Shown one piece after another: positions 11,153-23,000 of a DNA stretch of 64,000 bases. Positions within the stretch are counted from its first letter, which is position 1. The number at the start of each line of letters is the position of its first letter. The position numbers and the translations under genes were made by a program. The DNA is from Paratrimastix pyriformis. Its lineage: Eukaryota > Preaxostyla > Paratrimastigidae. The notes below the pieces were generated by a model, which ran no database searches, had not been told where the DNA came from, and saw only the letters and a list, made by a program, of their open reading frames with translations. The stretch lies in assembly GCA_027972325.1 (NCBI GenBank), contig JAPMOS010000015.1, positions 447,501-511,500 on the forward strand, given 5' to 3'.

Positions 11153-12421
11153 ATGTCCTTCTACGCAGTCGCCAATGGGCGTTCCCCTGGAATATACAGC
11201 ACATGGGATGATTGCCATAAGCAAGTCGATCGTTTCCCTGCAGCGCGCTTCAAAAAATTCTCCACTCAACAAGAGGCACAGAAATTTATAGATGCCTTCC
11301 GCCCTAAAGTCGTTGCTCCTCTCGAAAAGAAACGTCAAAGGGAGAGAGCTCCTGTGGATGGCGATTCTGAAGACCTTGACTCTCAGCCTCCGCAGGCAGC
11401 CGTCTGTAGGTTGATATAAGTGTTGCTTATCTCTTCCATTGTAGGAGAGGTATGCCCCCCTTTGTCGGTGCCGAATTCCCGCAGCGCGTTATCTTTGTCA
11501 TAAGGAAGATAGCCCCTACCAAGGCAAATTTTTTTTCACCTGTGCGCAACGACGGTGCAAATTCTGGCAACTCGACGACTTGCCAACCACCGCAACCGCC
11601 ACCACTCCCGCTCGAGTCGGGAGCACCATTGTTATTGATGACGATAGTGGCGATGATGGTGCGGCTGCAGAAAGCCCCGAAGCCGAGGCTGAGGTCGCGG
11701 CGCCGAAGCGGTCCCGTCAGGAAACCCCTGGTGTGACGACCGTCTTCACCGATGGAAGTTGCGTCGGAAACGGATCGTCTGTTGTCGCATCCCTTCTTTC
11801 TTGGGGAGCGCCCATCTTTGGTGTTCCTTCTTCCTGTTCAGGGCCTCTGCAACCGGGGGGATTGCCGTTTACTTCGGCCCTGCCGACCCGCGCAACATCG
11901 GCCGCCGTCTCCCGGCCACGGAGTTTCAACCAGCCACTAACCAGCGGGCTGAGTTGATGGCTCTTATCGCCGCCCTCCAAGTCTGCGCATACTCCTCAGC
12001 GCGATTCCTCAGCCAGCGGTCTTTGTGTAGGAAACCACAGGCCCTCTCATCATCAAGACGGACAGCAAGTACAGCCAGCAAATCTACCACACTTGGCTCC
12101 CCATGTGGATCAAGAAAGACAAGGTGGACGAGATGAAGAACCCCGACCTCATTAAGGCGCTGTGGGCACTTGGTCAGGGGAGGCAAGTTCGAATCGAGCA
12201 TGTCCGCGGCCACCGCGGCCTCTCTGGTCTGCTCCCCCCGAATAAAATGGTTCCATCATTTCTCGTACTCCTTTCCAGGGAACGAGGCTGCGGATCGGCT
12301 GGCAAACCAGGGTCGGCTGAATTGCGACGAACCACCCTACACAATCAACTCCAAAACTCGAGCCGACATCGCTTGTTTGCGTCGTGACACGCCCCCTCCT
12401 GGGCCTCCAAGTGAATTCTAA
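11153..12421 (+). CDS. RNASEH1: Ribonuclease H1 with hybrid-binding domain and GRF zinc finger
   Basis: Cleaves the RNA strand of RNA/DNA hybrids. Exon 1 encodes the hybrid-binding domain (FYAVANGRSPGIYSTWDD ... ARFKKFSTQQEAQKFI). The intron begins GTCTGTAGG. The next exon starts ERYAPLCRCRIPA and continues GKFFFTCAQRRCKFWQLDD, matching the GRF-type zinc finger pattern (CxC, then two further Cys around an FFxC...CKFWQ core); this is unusual for RNase H1. An acidic/basic linker follows, then the RNase H fold with all expected acidic residues: FTDGSC (Asp), NQRAELMAL (Glu), KTDSKYS (Asp), and RGHRGLSGNEAADRLA (His and Asp). All four introns have GTCTGY donors. Stop TAA is at 12419-12421. The host-gene structure and the hybrid-binding domain argue against a retroelement origin. 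Confidence 0.95.
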
Positions 12422-12521
12422 GTCAATCACAACTCCGGGAATCTGCATCGCCCACATTGGGTTATTTTGGCTAAGACTACAGAAAACCGTTTCCCCCTAT
12501 TTTTCGGGATCGTGGCCCTTT

Positions 12522-15500
12522 ATGAGTGGGGTTTCGTTCAGACTACCGACACTCATTGATGAGGATTGGGTCAATATTCCACCCATAGTGGAGAGGACGT
12601 TCCTCTCCCTCTTTGATCAATACCCCGTTCTGACTCGCTGGATGAACGAGACTCGCGAAGAGATCCTCAAGATTCAGAAAAAACTTGAGCCGGCTGAAGT
12701 TCCATGGGCGGAGGACTTCAATCGGGTGACAAAGAGCATCGAGGATCTTCTCCAAGCTTCTCTCAACATCCAGTCCAAAGTCGAGGCCCAAGAAAAGAAG
12801 GCTTCCCAAGACCGTGTGGACCGTCAGAAGGGACACAATGTTCTCACGGCAGCCCTGGTCACCCGAACCGAGGAGCTTGAGACCAAGCTCACCCAGGTCC
12901 TCGAGACCCGCCTCAGCGGTCAGGCCCAACTCATCGAGGCGACCCGGAACAACGTCTGCGACCCTCCTTGGAGGCAGTTCCTGACCCCTCTTTCCCTTTT
13001 GGCCGGGTCGGCATCGCCCCGAGCGCAGTTCCAGCCCCAGATGGAGCAGCTCTCGGGCAGCCTGGCCGACATCACCCGCCGGACGGCCGAGTCCCACCAG
13101 GAGGCCATGCGCGAGGTGGACTCGCTCCGGACCCAGTTCGACCGGGATCGAGCCGAGATCAAGAAGCAGGGCGTCGAGGCGGACAAGGCCGTCCGCGAGC
13201 TCGAAGAGCGCCTCAAGTCCGCCCCCTCGGCCCCTGCCCCTGTCCCTGCCCCTGCCCCTCGGCCCCTGTCCCTGCCCCTGCCCCTGCCCCTGCCAGGAGT
13301 TCACCGAGGCGCATCTGGGACTTGCGGGCGGCCGGACCCCCAGGTCGCAGCTGAAGGGGATGAGCCAGGTGCAGGAGGCGGACGCCAAGCGCAGCGTGGA
13401 CCTCGTCACCACCACCAAGGAGGTCAGTCTCCCCCTCACCCCTCACCCCTCACCCCTCACCCCTCACCCCTCACCCCTCATCCCTCACCCCTCATCCATC
13501 CTCCATGGTATTCGCTGACTCCTCCCGGGCGGACGGCGCGAGTAGGAACTCCGCGAGCAGCTGCGCACGGCCATCACCGCCCAGAGCAGCACCTTCGAGG
13601 CCAAACTGGATGTCGGTCCTCCTGCCCCCGCCCCCCGGCCCCCGCCACTTGAGACCTGGGTCCCTGGGTCCCTGGGTCCTCCCTGCTCTGGACTGGCGAT
13701 CCTCAACCCGACAACCCGCCACCGCGCCACCACTCCCCTCGCTGCAGGAGATCCGGACGCAGCTGGTGCAGGAGCGCGTCACCCGGGAGACCGAGGACCA
13801 GGTCTACACCCCCCCCCCCCCCCCCAGCTGTCCCCCGCATCGCCTCTCGGCCGCACTGCCGGCCTGGCCTCTCTCGGGGCCCGTTCCCATGGTGGGTACT
13901 TGCGCTGCTCGGCACTTTGTGCGGGTGGGCAGCACCTGAGCCAACGGCTGGACGGGATCGCCCTGCGGGTCTCCGACCTCGAGATGGGCCTGGCCGCCCT
14001 CAGGGCCGACCTGGATGCCATCAAGGTCCCGCCCGCCCGCCCCCGCTGCCACACGCTCATCATCATTCTCCACCCCCGCCATGGGTTGCCCCCCACCCCG
14101 CCACGGGTCGCTTCTCCTCCCTGCCAACAGGGCCGCCAAACGGGGTCCGAGGGCGCCCTGAGCGAGCTGGCCACCCGGCTGCAGGCCCGGGCCCAGATGA
14201 TGCACGAGGAGCTGCAGATCATGGTCGCCTCGGCCCGCACCGACATCGAGGTCAGCCCCGCCCCGCCCCCGCCCCCCGCCCCCGCCCCGCCCCCGCCCCG
14301 CCCCCGCCCCCGCCCCCGCTGCCCGTCCCCGCCTCCCAGCGGCCCCTTGGCCCGCTCAACGTTGGTTTGGCTGGGCTGGCTGTGGTGCGCTGGGCGGTGG
14401 GATCCAGGCGCTGGAGGGCCGCACCAACGAGCGGATCAAGGGCTTCCAGGAGGTCGTCAGGGTCCGTCGGCCCCCTCGTCGCCCCCGGCCCCCGGCCCCC
14501 GGCCCCCGGCCCTTTGTGCGCTCATCATCCCCATGGCCGCACGTCGCTCCATGGCCGCCAGCTCGTCATGGCCGCCCCGGCCCACGCCCGCCTGACGGAG
14601 GCCCGCTTCTACGCCCTGGAGGCCCGCGTTCGCGAGGTCCGCCGCCCCACCCGCACCCGCCCCCCATCTGGCCGCCCGGCGGCCAAAAACCACTGCCCTC
14701 CACCCGTCACCTCTCCCCTCGCCTCCCTGGTGGTGTGCGCGTGGGGGGACGCTCGCAGGAGGAGAACACTCGCATCCAGGAGAGCCTCTCCCTGCGCCAG
14801 TCGGTCGAGGGCATCGCCCCGCCCGCCAGGGTCTGCCTGGCCCACCCCACCCCACCCCACCCCCACGCAATACCACCCCCACTCCTCCGTCCCCTCACTG
14901 CCCTTCGCGGTGCCCCTGTGCGGGTGTGCGGGTGTGCTGATGTGCTGATGTGCTGATGTGCTGATGTGCTGATGTGCTGATGTGCTGATGTGCTGATGTG
15001 CTGATGTGCTGATGTGCTGATGTGCTGATGTGCTGATGTGTGTTGTTTCACAGCCTCGGACGGGGCGGCGCGGCCCGAGCCCCGTTGCCTCGTCGCTGTC
15101 CATCGACCGGCCGCCCTCGTCCGCATCCGCCGCCGCGGCCGCCCTTGCGGCGGGGGGTGCGGGCGCCCCCTCGTTTTCCACCCTGGACGGGGCCCCTCCG
15201 CCCGGCAGCGGGGGCGGCCCAGTGGCGGCCTCCTCGCCGACTCCCTCGGGGCAGAGCGGCCCCAAGCCCGGGGTGGGCGCGGGCCTGGGCCTGGTCCGGG
15301 CGGACTCGCTGGCCGAGCAGGTCTACCAGGAGCGCGTCCGGCAGGGCCTCCAGACCCAGCGCCAGCTCGAGGGCATCGCGCCCCGCCGCGGGGGCTCCCC
15401 CGCCGATCGCATCCCCGTCCGTCCCGCCCCCCCCCCCGCCCCCTTCGGCTCGCCGCCCGGCCCCGGGGCGGATGCTCACCATCATCGGTGGTGGCTGGTG

Positions 15501-16266
15501 GGGAGGGCAGCTGTACACGGTGCCAACGCCCCTGACGTACGCCATCCGGGGCAGCCTGCCCACCCCCACTCGGCCCGCTCCCGACCCTCCACCCGGGGCG
15601 ACGAGGTGCCCCCCGGCCTCCTCGACGCCGGTCCGCCGCCCATGCCGACCCGCCCTGCCCCCGCTCCCGCTCCCGCCCCCATCCCGGCTGCCCCTGGCCA
15701 CCTTCACCGATCGCTGACCGGCCTTTCCTTTCCCTTTCCCGGGTCCCGCGGGGGCAGCGGCCACGGCCCACCGGAAGGCCCCTGCTGCCCCGCGAGGCGG
15801 GTCGGCCCCGAACGAGTGGCCTGGGATCGGGCGCCCTCACGGCCCGGGCGGCCCTGGGCCGGGACCCCGACCAGAGCCCCTCGCCCGCCGACCTGACGCC
15901 CCGCCCCCGAGGGCCCCGCTCCGCCCGCAGGGGCCAGCCACCCCGCCCACGAGCCCCCGCCCCGCGGCCATGTCGACACGGCCCCGGCCCGCCCCCATCA
16001 CCACCACCGCCGCCGCCCCGCCCGGAGGCCACCCAGGTCAGCCGACTGGCCGGCCCCCCGCCCTTTCCCATGTGGGTCTTGGATTTCCTCATTCGGTCTG
16101 TGCTTCGCTCGTGGCGGGTCGCCTTTCTGGGCCGCCTGGGCGCGCCCCCGCCCGCCAGGCCCCATCGACATGTCCCAGTTCGAGCACGCCCTGGTCATGA
16201 ACGCCGCCGCCTCCTGCCTGGGTCGGCCCGCCACGGCCGAGGGGGCCGACCCGCACCCGGCGGCCC

Positions 16267-16299
<33 letters not shown>

Positions 16300-16697
16300 C
16301 TCGCCCCCGGGCCACGAGATGCCGTCACACGTGCTGCGGACCTCGCGCCAGTGGGGCTACGGCCCCGCCCCGGCCGACCCGCCCTCGGCAGCCGGCCCCC
16401 GCACCCGCAGGCCCCAGCAGGCCCTCGGGCGGGGCGGCCCCTTCTTCCTCATCCCTCCCCCCTGTCACACTCACACCCCGCGGCAGGGGCCCCGCCCCAC
16501 CCGCCGGGCACGGGCCCACCGGCTGACCGCTCCATCCCCAATCCCCTCCCGCTGTTATTCGGCCGATCCTCCGTCCGTCCCTCTCCCCGCCCCCCCGCCC
16601 CCCCGCCCTCACGCCCCGCCCCCCGCCCTCACGCCCCGCCCCCCCGATTCCTGTATTTGTTTGGCCTGTCGCTCCACCGGAGCGCTGGCCCTCGTTC

Positions 16698-16730
<33 letters not shown>

Positions 16731-16816
16731 TCCAGGCATCCGGCCGTCCCCTTGCCTGGCCTGGCTGCGGCCCTCAATACCCCGCCCATTGGGGCCCATC
16801 GTCATGGCAGCCGTGA
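12522..16816 (+). CDS. Long coiled-coil protein, function unknown
   Basis: The start MSGVSFRLPTLIDEDWVNIP is at 12522. A long helical region follows at 12600-13230 (FLSLFDQYPVLTRWMNETRE, NRVTKSIEDLLQASL, MEQLSGSLADITRRTAESHQ). Further short exons keep heptad character: SQVQEADAKRSVDLVTTTKE at about 13360-13420, LREQLRTAITAQSSTFEAKL near 13560, IRTQLVQERVTRETED near 13755, LSQRLDGIALRVSDLEMGL near 13940, and RLQARAQMMHEELQIMV near 14190. Two exons near 14760-14815 and 15300-15380 end in related QSVEGIAP / RQLEGIAP motifs. The distal part is Pro/Ser/Ala-rich with a CAG run. The 3' end is tentative: a frame ending at 16816 fits, 203 bp short of the VPS8 stop. A structural, perhaps cytoskeletal, role is only a guess from the coils. 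Confidence 0.6.
13428..13500. repeat. 7-bp TCACCCC repeat in coiled-coil gene intron
   Basis: About ten copies of TCACCCC directly after the TTTKE exon end of the coiled-coil gene. They are intronic and pyrimidine-rich in the sense strand. Confidence 0.88.
14934..15042. repeat. 8-bp TGCTGATG minisatellite in coiled-coil gene intron
   Basis: About 13 near-perfect copies of TGCTGATG immediately before the exon beginning with the PRTGRRGPS frame. Confidence 0.9.
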
Positions 16817-17019
16817 TGTCGGGGGCAACGGCGACTCGTATTGCGTATTGGGTGGTGGTGGGGGTTGGGGGGTGGTGGGGCCCCTGGGCCCCCCGTCCGG
16901 ATGGGGCGGCGGGACCCAAAGGGGTGGGCGCGAGGCACGGCAAGGGCAGGGGCTCCGGCAGCGAAGGGGCAGGGTGGAGGGATGGTGGTGGTGCGGGATG
17001 GGCGGGGTGGGGGCGGGGC

Positions 17020-17512
17020 TCACTCGGGGGCCAGCAGGACGGCCAGCTCGCAGCTGTTGCGGGCCATGGCCCGGTCGCTGAGCTGCCCGTTGACGCGGCT
17101 CGTCTCCAGCTGGCGCACGGGCCCCTCCCACGGGTCCTGCCGCGGCTGGTACTCCTGGACACCCCCGCCACCAGCCAGCCCGCAGCAGGAAGGTGAGGCG
17201 CGGGCGCGAGGAGGATGGGCGGCCGGGGGGGGGGGGGGGGGGGGGGGAGGGGCGAGGGGCGAGGGACGAGGGCGGGTGTGCAGCCAGACCGACACGGGGA
17301 CGGTCTCAGCCCGGTCGCGGATGGCCCGCTCGACCCGCTCCCGCTCCCGGCGCTCCTTCTAAGTAAGGGACACGCACGCACACCCACACAGATCCACATC
17401 CACACGAGCCCATCACCAACCAGGCCAGGCGCCCGCCAGCCGGATGGAGACAAGTTGAAGTTGAAGTTGAGCTCAAGCCCGGGCCGGGGAGGGGCGGGCA
17501 GCGGGGGCGGGG

Positions 17513-17546
<34 letters not shown>

Positions 17547-20057
17547 GAGGCGGGGACCTCGGTCTCGAGGGGGCCTGCATGCGGGGCAGCGCTCCATCTG
17601 AGTGAGGCAGGAGAAGTGCACCGTGTGGCCGCAGTGGAAGACCACGAACTGCCCACCACCCAACCGGCCCCGCCCCCGATGAGATGAGAGGAGCTCAGGC
17701 GGTGAGGAACAAGCTGCGGTGGTGGCGGGACGAGGAGCCACAACATGGGCCACAAAGTGGGGTGGGGCGGGCGGTGCGAGCCGAGCGGGGATCGTGTCGG
17801 GCGGGGCGGTGTCTGTGTGTGTGGGGGCGGCGGACGGTGGACGAGCGGTGAGCCACGGCCGCGGCAGCGAGCTGGGCCTCGTCCGACGGGGCCACCGGCT
17901 CCCCGCATACACAGCAGGTCGCAGTCCTGGCCGTGCCGCCGCACCAACCAGCCCAAGATGAGCGCACAAACCAGCCCAAGATGAGCGGCTCGGCGGGCGA
18001 TGGGCATCCATCCATCCCGTGGTGAGGGAGACGGCGGGTGGTGCGTGGTGGATGGCACAGGGGCGGTGGGGGCGGGGCAGTGCGGACTGCTGGACGGCGA
18101 TGGCCCTGCGGCGGGATCGGCACCACCGGTCGACCACGTCGTGGGTGTTCTGCGAGACCAGCTGGGTGGCCGTCCGCAGCAGGGACGCCTCGAACCGCTG
18201 CCGCTCCAGGATGCCTGCCGCGAGACACACACACAGACAGACAGACAGCACAGACAGCACAGACAGCACAGACAGCACAGACAGCACAGACAGCACAGAC
18301 AGACAGACAGACCAGACAGCACAGACAGACAACCCGACCGGGGGGCCGAGGGTCAGCTGGGGGCCAGAGGAGGAGAGAGGGAGGGGGGCGGGAGGGGGGC
18401 GGGAGGGGGGCGGGAGGGGGGCGGTGGGGGCGATGGGGCCCTCGCGGACCGAGGATGATCTCGCGGAATGCCTGGAAGGGCTCGCCGGCGTGGGTCTCGA
18501 GGACCCTGCCGAGGAGGTGCGGCAGCGAGACCAGCCCGTGCATGTGCTGGATCAGCCCCGCCACGCAGAAGCCCAGCACACGGTGCAGCCGCGTGGCCAC
18601 CACTGCCCCCGCCCAGGGTCCCAGGGCACCCCCCACCGCTCACCGGTGAGCCCTCGGACCGACAGGGTGGGGCGGGGGCGGGCATGTGGATGGGAGGGGC
18701 GGGCATGTGGATGGGAGGGGCGGCGGACCCTGTGGCAGGTCGGCGAACTTCTGGGCGCGGTGCCGGGCGGCGACGCACTCGAGCAGCGAAAGCCACAGCT
18801 CCTGCACACACCCCAGCACACACCCCGCCAGCCCAGCGCACGCAGCCCGTTAGGACCAGCCCACAGGGTCGGCAAAAGAGAGGTCGGGGGGGGGGGGGGG
18901 GGGGGGGGGGGAGGGGTGGCGGCGGGCCTCATTCTCTGGGGGGATCTCCTGGTCCCTGGTGACGGCGACGCAGTTGTGCCGGCAGAAGTGGGCCGCGAAG
19001 CGCAGGGTGGAGACCTCGTTGCGGGCGCAGAGGGGCAGGTCGGCCGGCAGGGCCGTCTCCATGGCCCGGTCGGCCGTGAAGTGGCTGTCGAAGGCGTCCA
19101 CGGCCCGGCTCAGCGCCTGCCCCGCAGCCCCCGAGGAGAGGGAGAGCAGAGGGAGAGAGAAAGGAGCGGGTCAGCTTGATCCTCCCCGACCCCCCCCCAC
19201 ACACACAGCCCCTGGGGGCCGACCTGGGTGCAGGCGATGTGCTCCTCCTCGGGGCTGGCGGTTGGGCCCCGGGGGCGGATGTCGTTCGTCCTGCAGAAGA
19301 GGGCCAGCCCGGGCGGGTCGGCCACCAGGGCCTCCTTGGCCGCGGGCCCCGTGGCCACCAGGAACCCGTCCACCTGGTCCGCTTGGGCCCCCAGCGACTG
19401 CGCCCCGCCGCCCCAGGAGCGCCGCAATGGGTTGGCCGGTGGACGGGCGGACGGGCGGACGGGCGGACGGGCGGGTGGGCGGTGCGGGCGGTGCGGGGCG
19501 GGAGAACGTGTGTCGGGGGCCGGACGGACCTCGACGACGGCCCTGAGGGCGCCCTGGTTGTCGCCGACCCGCTCGCGGAGGTAGGCGATGCAGAGGGCGG
19601 CCTTCTTGCGGACGCAGAGGTCCGTCACGAGGGCCATGTCGAAGCGCATGTTCCCGTTGCTCGACAGGAACTCGTACGCCTGCAGCCACCACGACCCCAT
19701 CCCCATCCCCCATCCCAGAGGAGGGCACCACCATGAGCATCCACATCAGCATCAACAACAACAACAACCCCAGCAACATCATCGTCAACCTCAACATCGA
19801 CATCTCATGGCAAGGGAGGCGGCTGGTCGGGCGGGGCACGGGCGGGGCACGGGTGGGGGCCGCGGGCCTCGGTCTGGTCGCGGTCGAGGAGCAGCTCGAG
19901 GTATGTATGCAGCGCCTCGACCGACAGGCCCACCCCCGTCGGGTCGGGCCGGGGCTGCGTCGGGGCGGGCGACCCCGACGGGCTGGTGGGGGGCCGGGCC
20001 GGGTCGGCGTCCTCATCGCGCTGCTGGTCGGCCCTGTCGCACCCGATCCGAACCCGC

Positions 20058-20096
<39 letters not shown>

Positions 20097-23000
20097 CAAC
20101 CGAACGGACAATCGGCGAGGGCCGGCACAGGGGGGCACAGACACGGAACAGGGTGGGGGGTACATGGCAGTGGGCCGGGGGCAGTGGGCCGGGGGCAGTG
20201 GGCCGGGGGCAGTGGGCCGGGGGCAGTGGGCCGGGGGCAGTGGGCCGGGGGCAGTGGGCCGGGGCAGTGGGCCGGGGGCAGTGGGCCGGGGGCAGTGGGC
20301 CGGGGGCAGTGGGCAGTGGGCAGGGCGGGCCTGGATTTGGCCTGGATGACGCCCCGCAGGTATGCGAAGAGGACCGGGGGGAAGGGCCTCAAGAGGCCCA
20401 CCAGGCGCGGGTCCTCGTCGCGGAACGTTTCGCAGACCAGCTCCGAGACCTGCCCGCCCACCCCGGCGAAGGGTCGGTCAGGCAGGCAGGCAGGTGACCC
20501 GGAACCAGAGGACGGCCCCAGCGAGGGGGGCACGAGTGGGCTGAGGGACGGGTGAGCCGACCTGGGCGGTGTCGACGGGGACCAGGCGGGGCAGGAAGGC
20601 CGTCAGGGTGGCCAGGAACCGGTCGCGCCCCTCGAAGAAGGGCCGCCGCAGCCACGAGCGCACGTACCCGAACAGGGCGGGCTGCCCACACACGCCCACA
20701 GCACCCACAGGCCCACGCCCAAGGCGGCGGCAGCGGAGACGCCGAAAAATCATGAGAAGCCGAATGGCGGGGCCAACGGCAGCGTGGGCACCAGCGGACG
20801 GCGTGGCGTGGCGTGGCGTGGCGTGGCGTGGCGTGGCGTGGCGTGGGGTGGGGTGGCGTGACTGTGGGGCGGACCCGGAGCCTGTCGTCGGCCAGGGAGC
20901 ACTCGAGCATCAGGGCGAAGTCCCGCTGCTGCTCGGCCAGCTTCAGGGCGAGCGTGTACCTGCACCACCCCCCGCCCAGACCGGCCGATCGGCATCCTCC
21001 GTCAGGGAGCCGGCACAAGGCACGAAGGCCCCCAGAGGGCGAGGGGAGCGGGTCGGGGGTGGGACAGACAGGTGCTTCTGGTAGGCGAGCTTGGTCAGGG
21101 CGGCCAGGTCGAACCGGCCCTCGAAGGCCTTCACCAGCTGCGCGCACAACCACAGCCACAGCCACAGGCACAGCGGCCGGCCGAGGGACAAGACTCGTCA
21201 GTCGCGGCCGATGTGCGCGTGCCCTTCCCCGCACCCTCCCTCCCTGGCTCCCTGGCTCCCTGGCTCCCTGGTTCCCTGGCTCCCTGGTTCCCTGGCTCCC
21301 TGGTTCCCTGGCTCCCTGGTTCCCTGGTTCCCTGGTTCCCTGGCTCCCTGGCTCCCTGGCTCCCTGGCTCCCTGGCTCCCTGGCTCCCTGGCTCCCTCCA
21401 TCTTCCGCCCATCCCCGATGCCGATGACCCCGTTTTCCCGAGGGCTGCGGGGTGCCGGGGCGGCTTCTGGCCTGGCCGACGGACCGCGAAGAGGCGGGCC
21501 TCCCTGTCGCGGACGTCCTTGGCGAGCTCCTCGGCGGCGGCCAGGGCGAAGAAGACCAGCACCCGGTCGGGCAGGTCGCCCTCCAGCCCCACCATGCCCT
21601 GCTCCAGGTACGGGGCCAGGAACCGGTACAGCAGCCCCGCTTGCTCGGCCTGCCCGCACAGCAGAACCCACGGCCCGGCCCGGCCCAGCCCACCCCAACC
21701 AAGACCCGCAAACCGTGTGGGCGTCCCATGGCGGGCAGGCGTGGGGGGGCAGGCGGGGGGGCAGGCGTGGGGGCAGGCGGGGGGCAGGCGTGGGCGGGCA
21801 TGCGGACGGTGAAGAGGGTGTCGGCGGAAGCGGGGGCGGTGATGTCGTACGGGGCGCGGCTCCGGTCGACGACCAGGTCGACCAGCCACTGGGCCATCGT
21901 CTGCGCCGTCGGCATGGCCGGCCTGCGGCAAACACCCGGCCGTCAGGGCAGGACGGGGGCACGTCAGGGATCGACAAGGGGCGGGGCAGGCTCCCAGTCC
22001 CAGACGGCGGGGCGGGGCGGGGCGGGGCGGGGCGGGGGGGCTGGGGGCGGGCGGGGCGGGGCGGGGCGGGGCGGGGCGGGGCGGGGCGGGGCGGGGCGGG
22101 GCGGGGCGGGGCGCGGACCCTGCGGTCTGGGGGCGTTGCAGATGGTGAGCGGCACGGGGACTGCTGCCCCGGTGGGGATGGTGGGGATGGTGGGGATGGA
22201 TGGGGTGATAGGGATGGTGGGGAGGGCAGCCGCCTCGGGGGCTGCCGGGGTCTGGGGGATGGCGGGTGTGGCCGGGGCGGCGGCCTCGGCGGCGGCCTCG
22301 GCGGCGATGGGGGACGAGGTGTCGAAGGGGTTCGGGGGCGCCACCGCCGGGGCGGCCGCCAGGGCCCCGCTCGTCGACGGCATGGCAACCGCTGCGCCCA
22401 ATGGGCCGCAAGCAGACAGGTGACGATGAGCAGAAGGGACGTGGGAACGCGGGGGAGATGTGGGGGATGTGGGGGCGGCCCCATCGAGTCGTCCGGCCGG
22501 GGGGCGGACCGGTGACGAAGTCGCCCTCGGGAGCCACCAGCCCCGCAGGCTCCTCGGCTGGGCGGGCGTGGACGAGGAGGGCCTCCTCCAGCAGGGGCCG
22601 CACCACCACCCGCAGCGCCACCACCATCTGCGCCTCCAGCAGCCGCGCCAGGGGCCCGTCCGGGTCGGGCTCGGCCCGCTCCGCCCCGGGGCCTGCACCG
22701 CACACGCAGCCCAGGGCAGGGCAGGGCAGGGCAGGGCAGGGCAGGGCAGGGCAGGGCAGGGCAGGGCAGGGCAGGGCAGGGCAGGGCAGGGCAGGGCAGG
22801 GCAGGGCAGGGCAGGGCAGGGCAGGGCAGGGCAGGGCAGGGCAGGGCAGGGCAGGGCAGGGCAGGGCAGGGCATGGGGCAGGGGGCAGGGGCACAGTGAG
22901 ACGAAAGGGGCGGGGCGGAGGACGGGCGGGGAGCGAGGGCCGGCCTGTGGGGGGCCGGAGGGCCGGACCGGGTGCGGGGCCGAAGAGCCAGTTCGCCAGC

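Noticed and set aside
11153-12421. RNase H domain as part of a retroelement
   Set aside because: It has an N-terminal hybrid-binding domain, several host-type introns and no neighbouring reverse transcriptase or terminal repeats, as expected of a cellular RNase H1.
14934-15042. Coding repeat of the coiled-coil protein (His-Ile-Ser type tract)
   Set aside because: It occurs only in shadow frames between two exons, next to likely splice sites; it is better explained as intronic.
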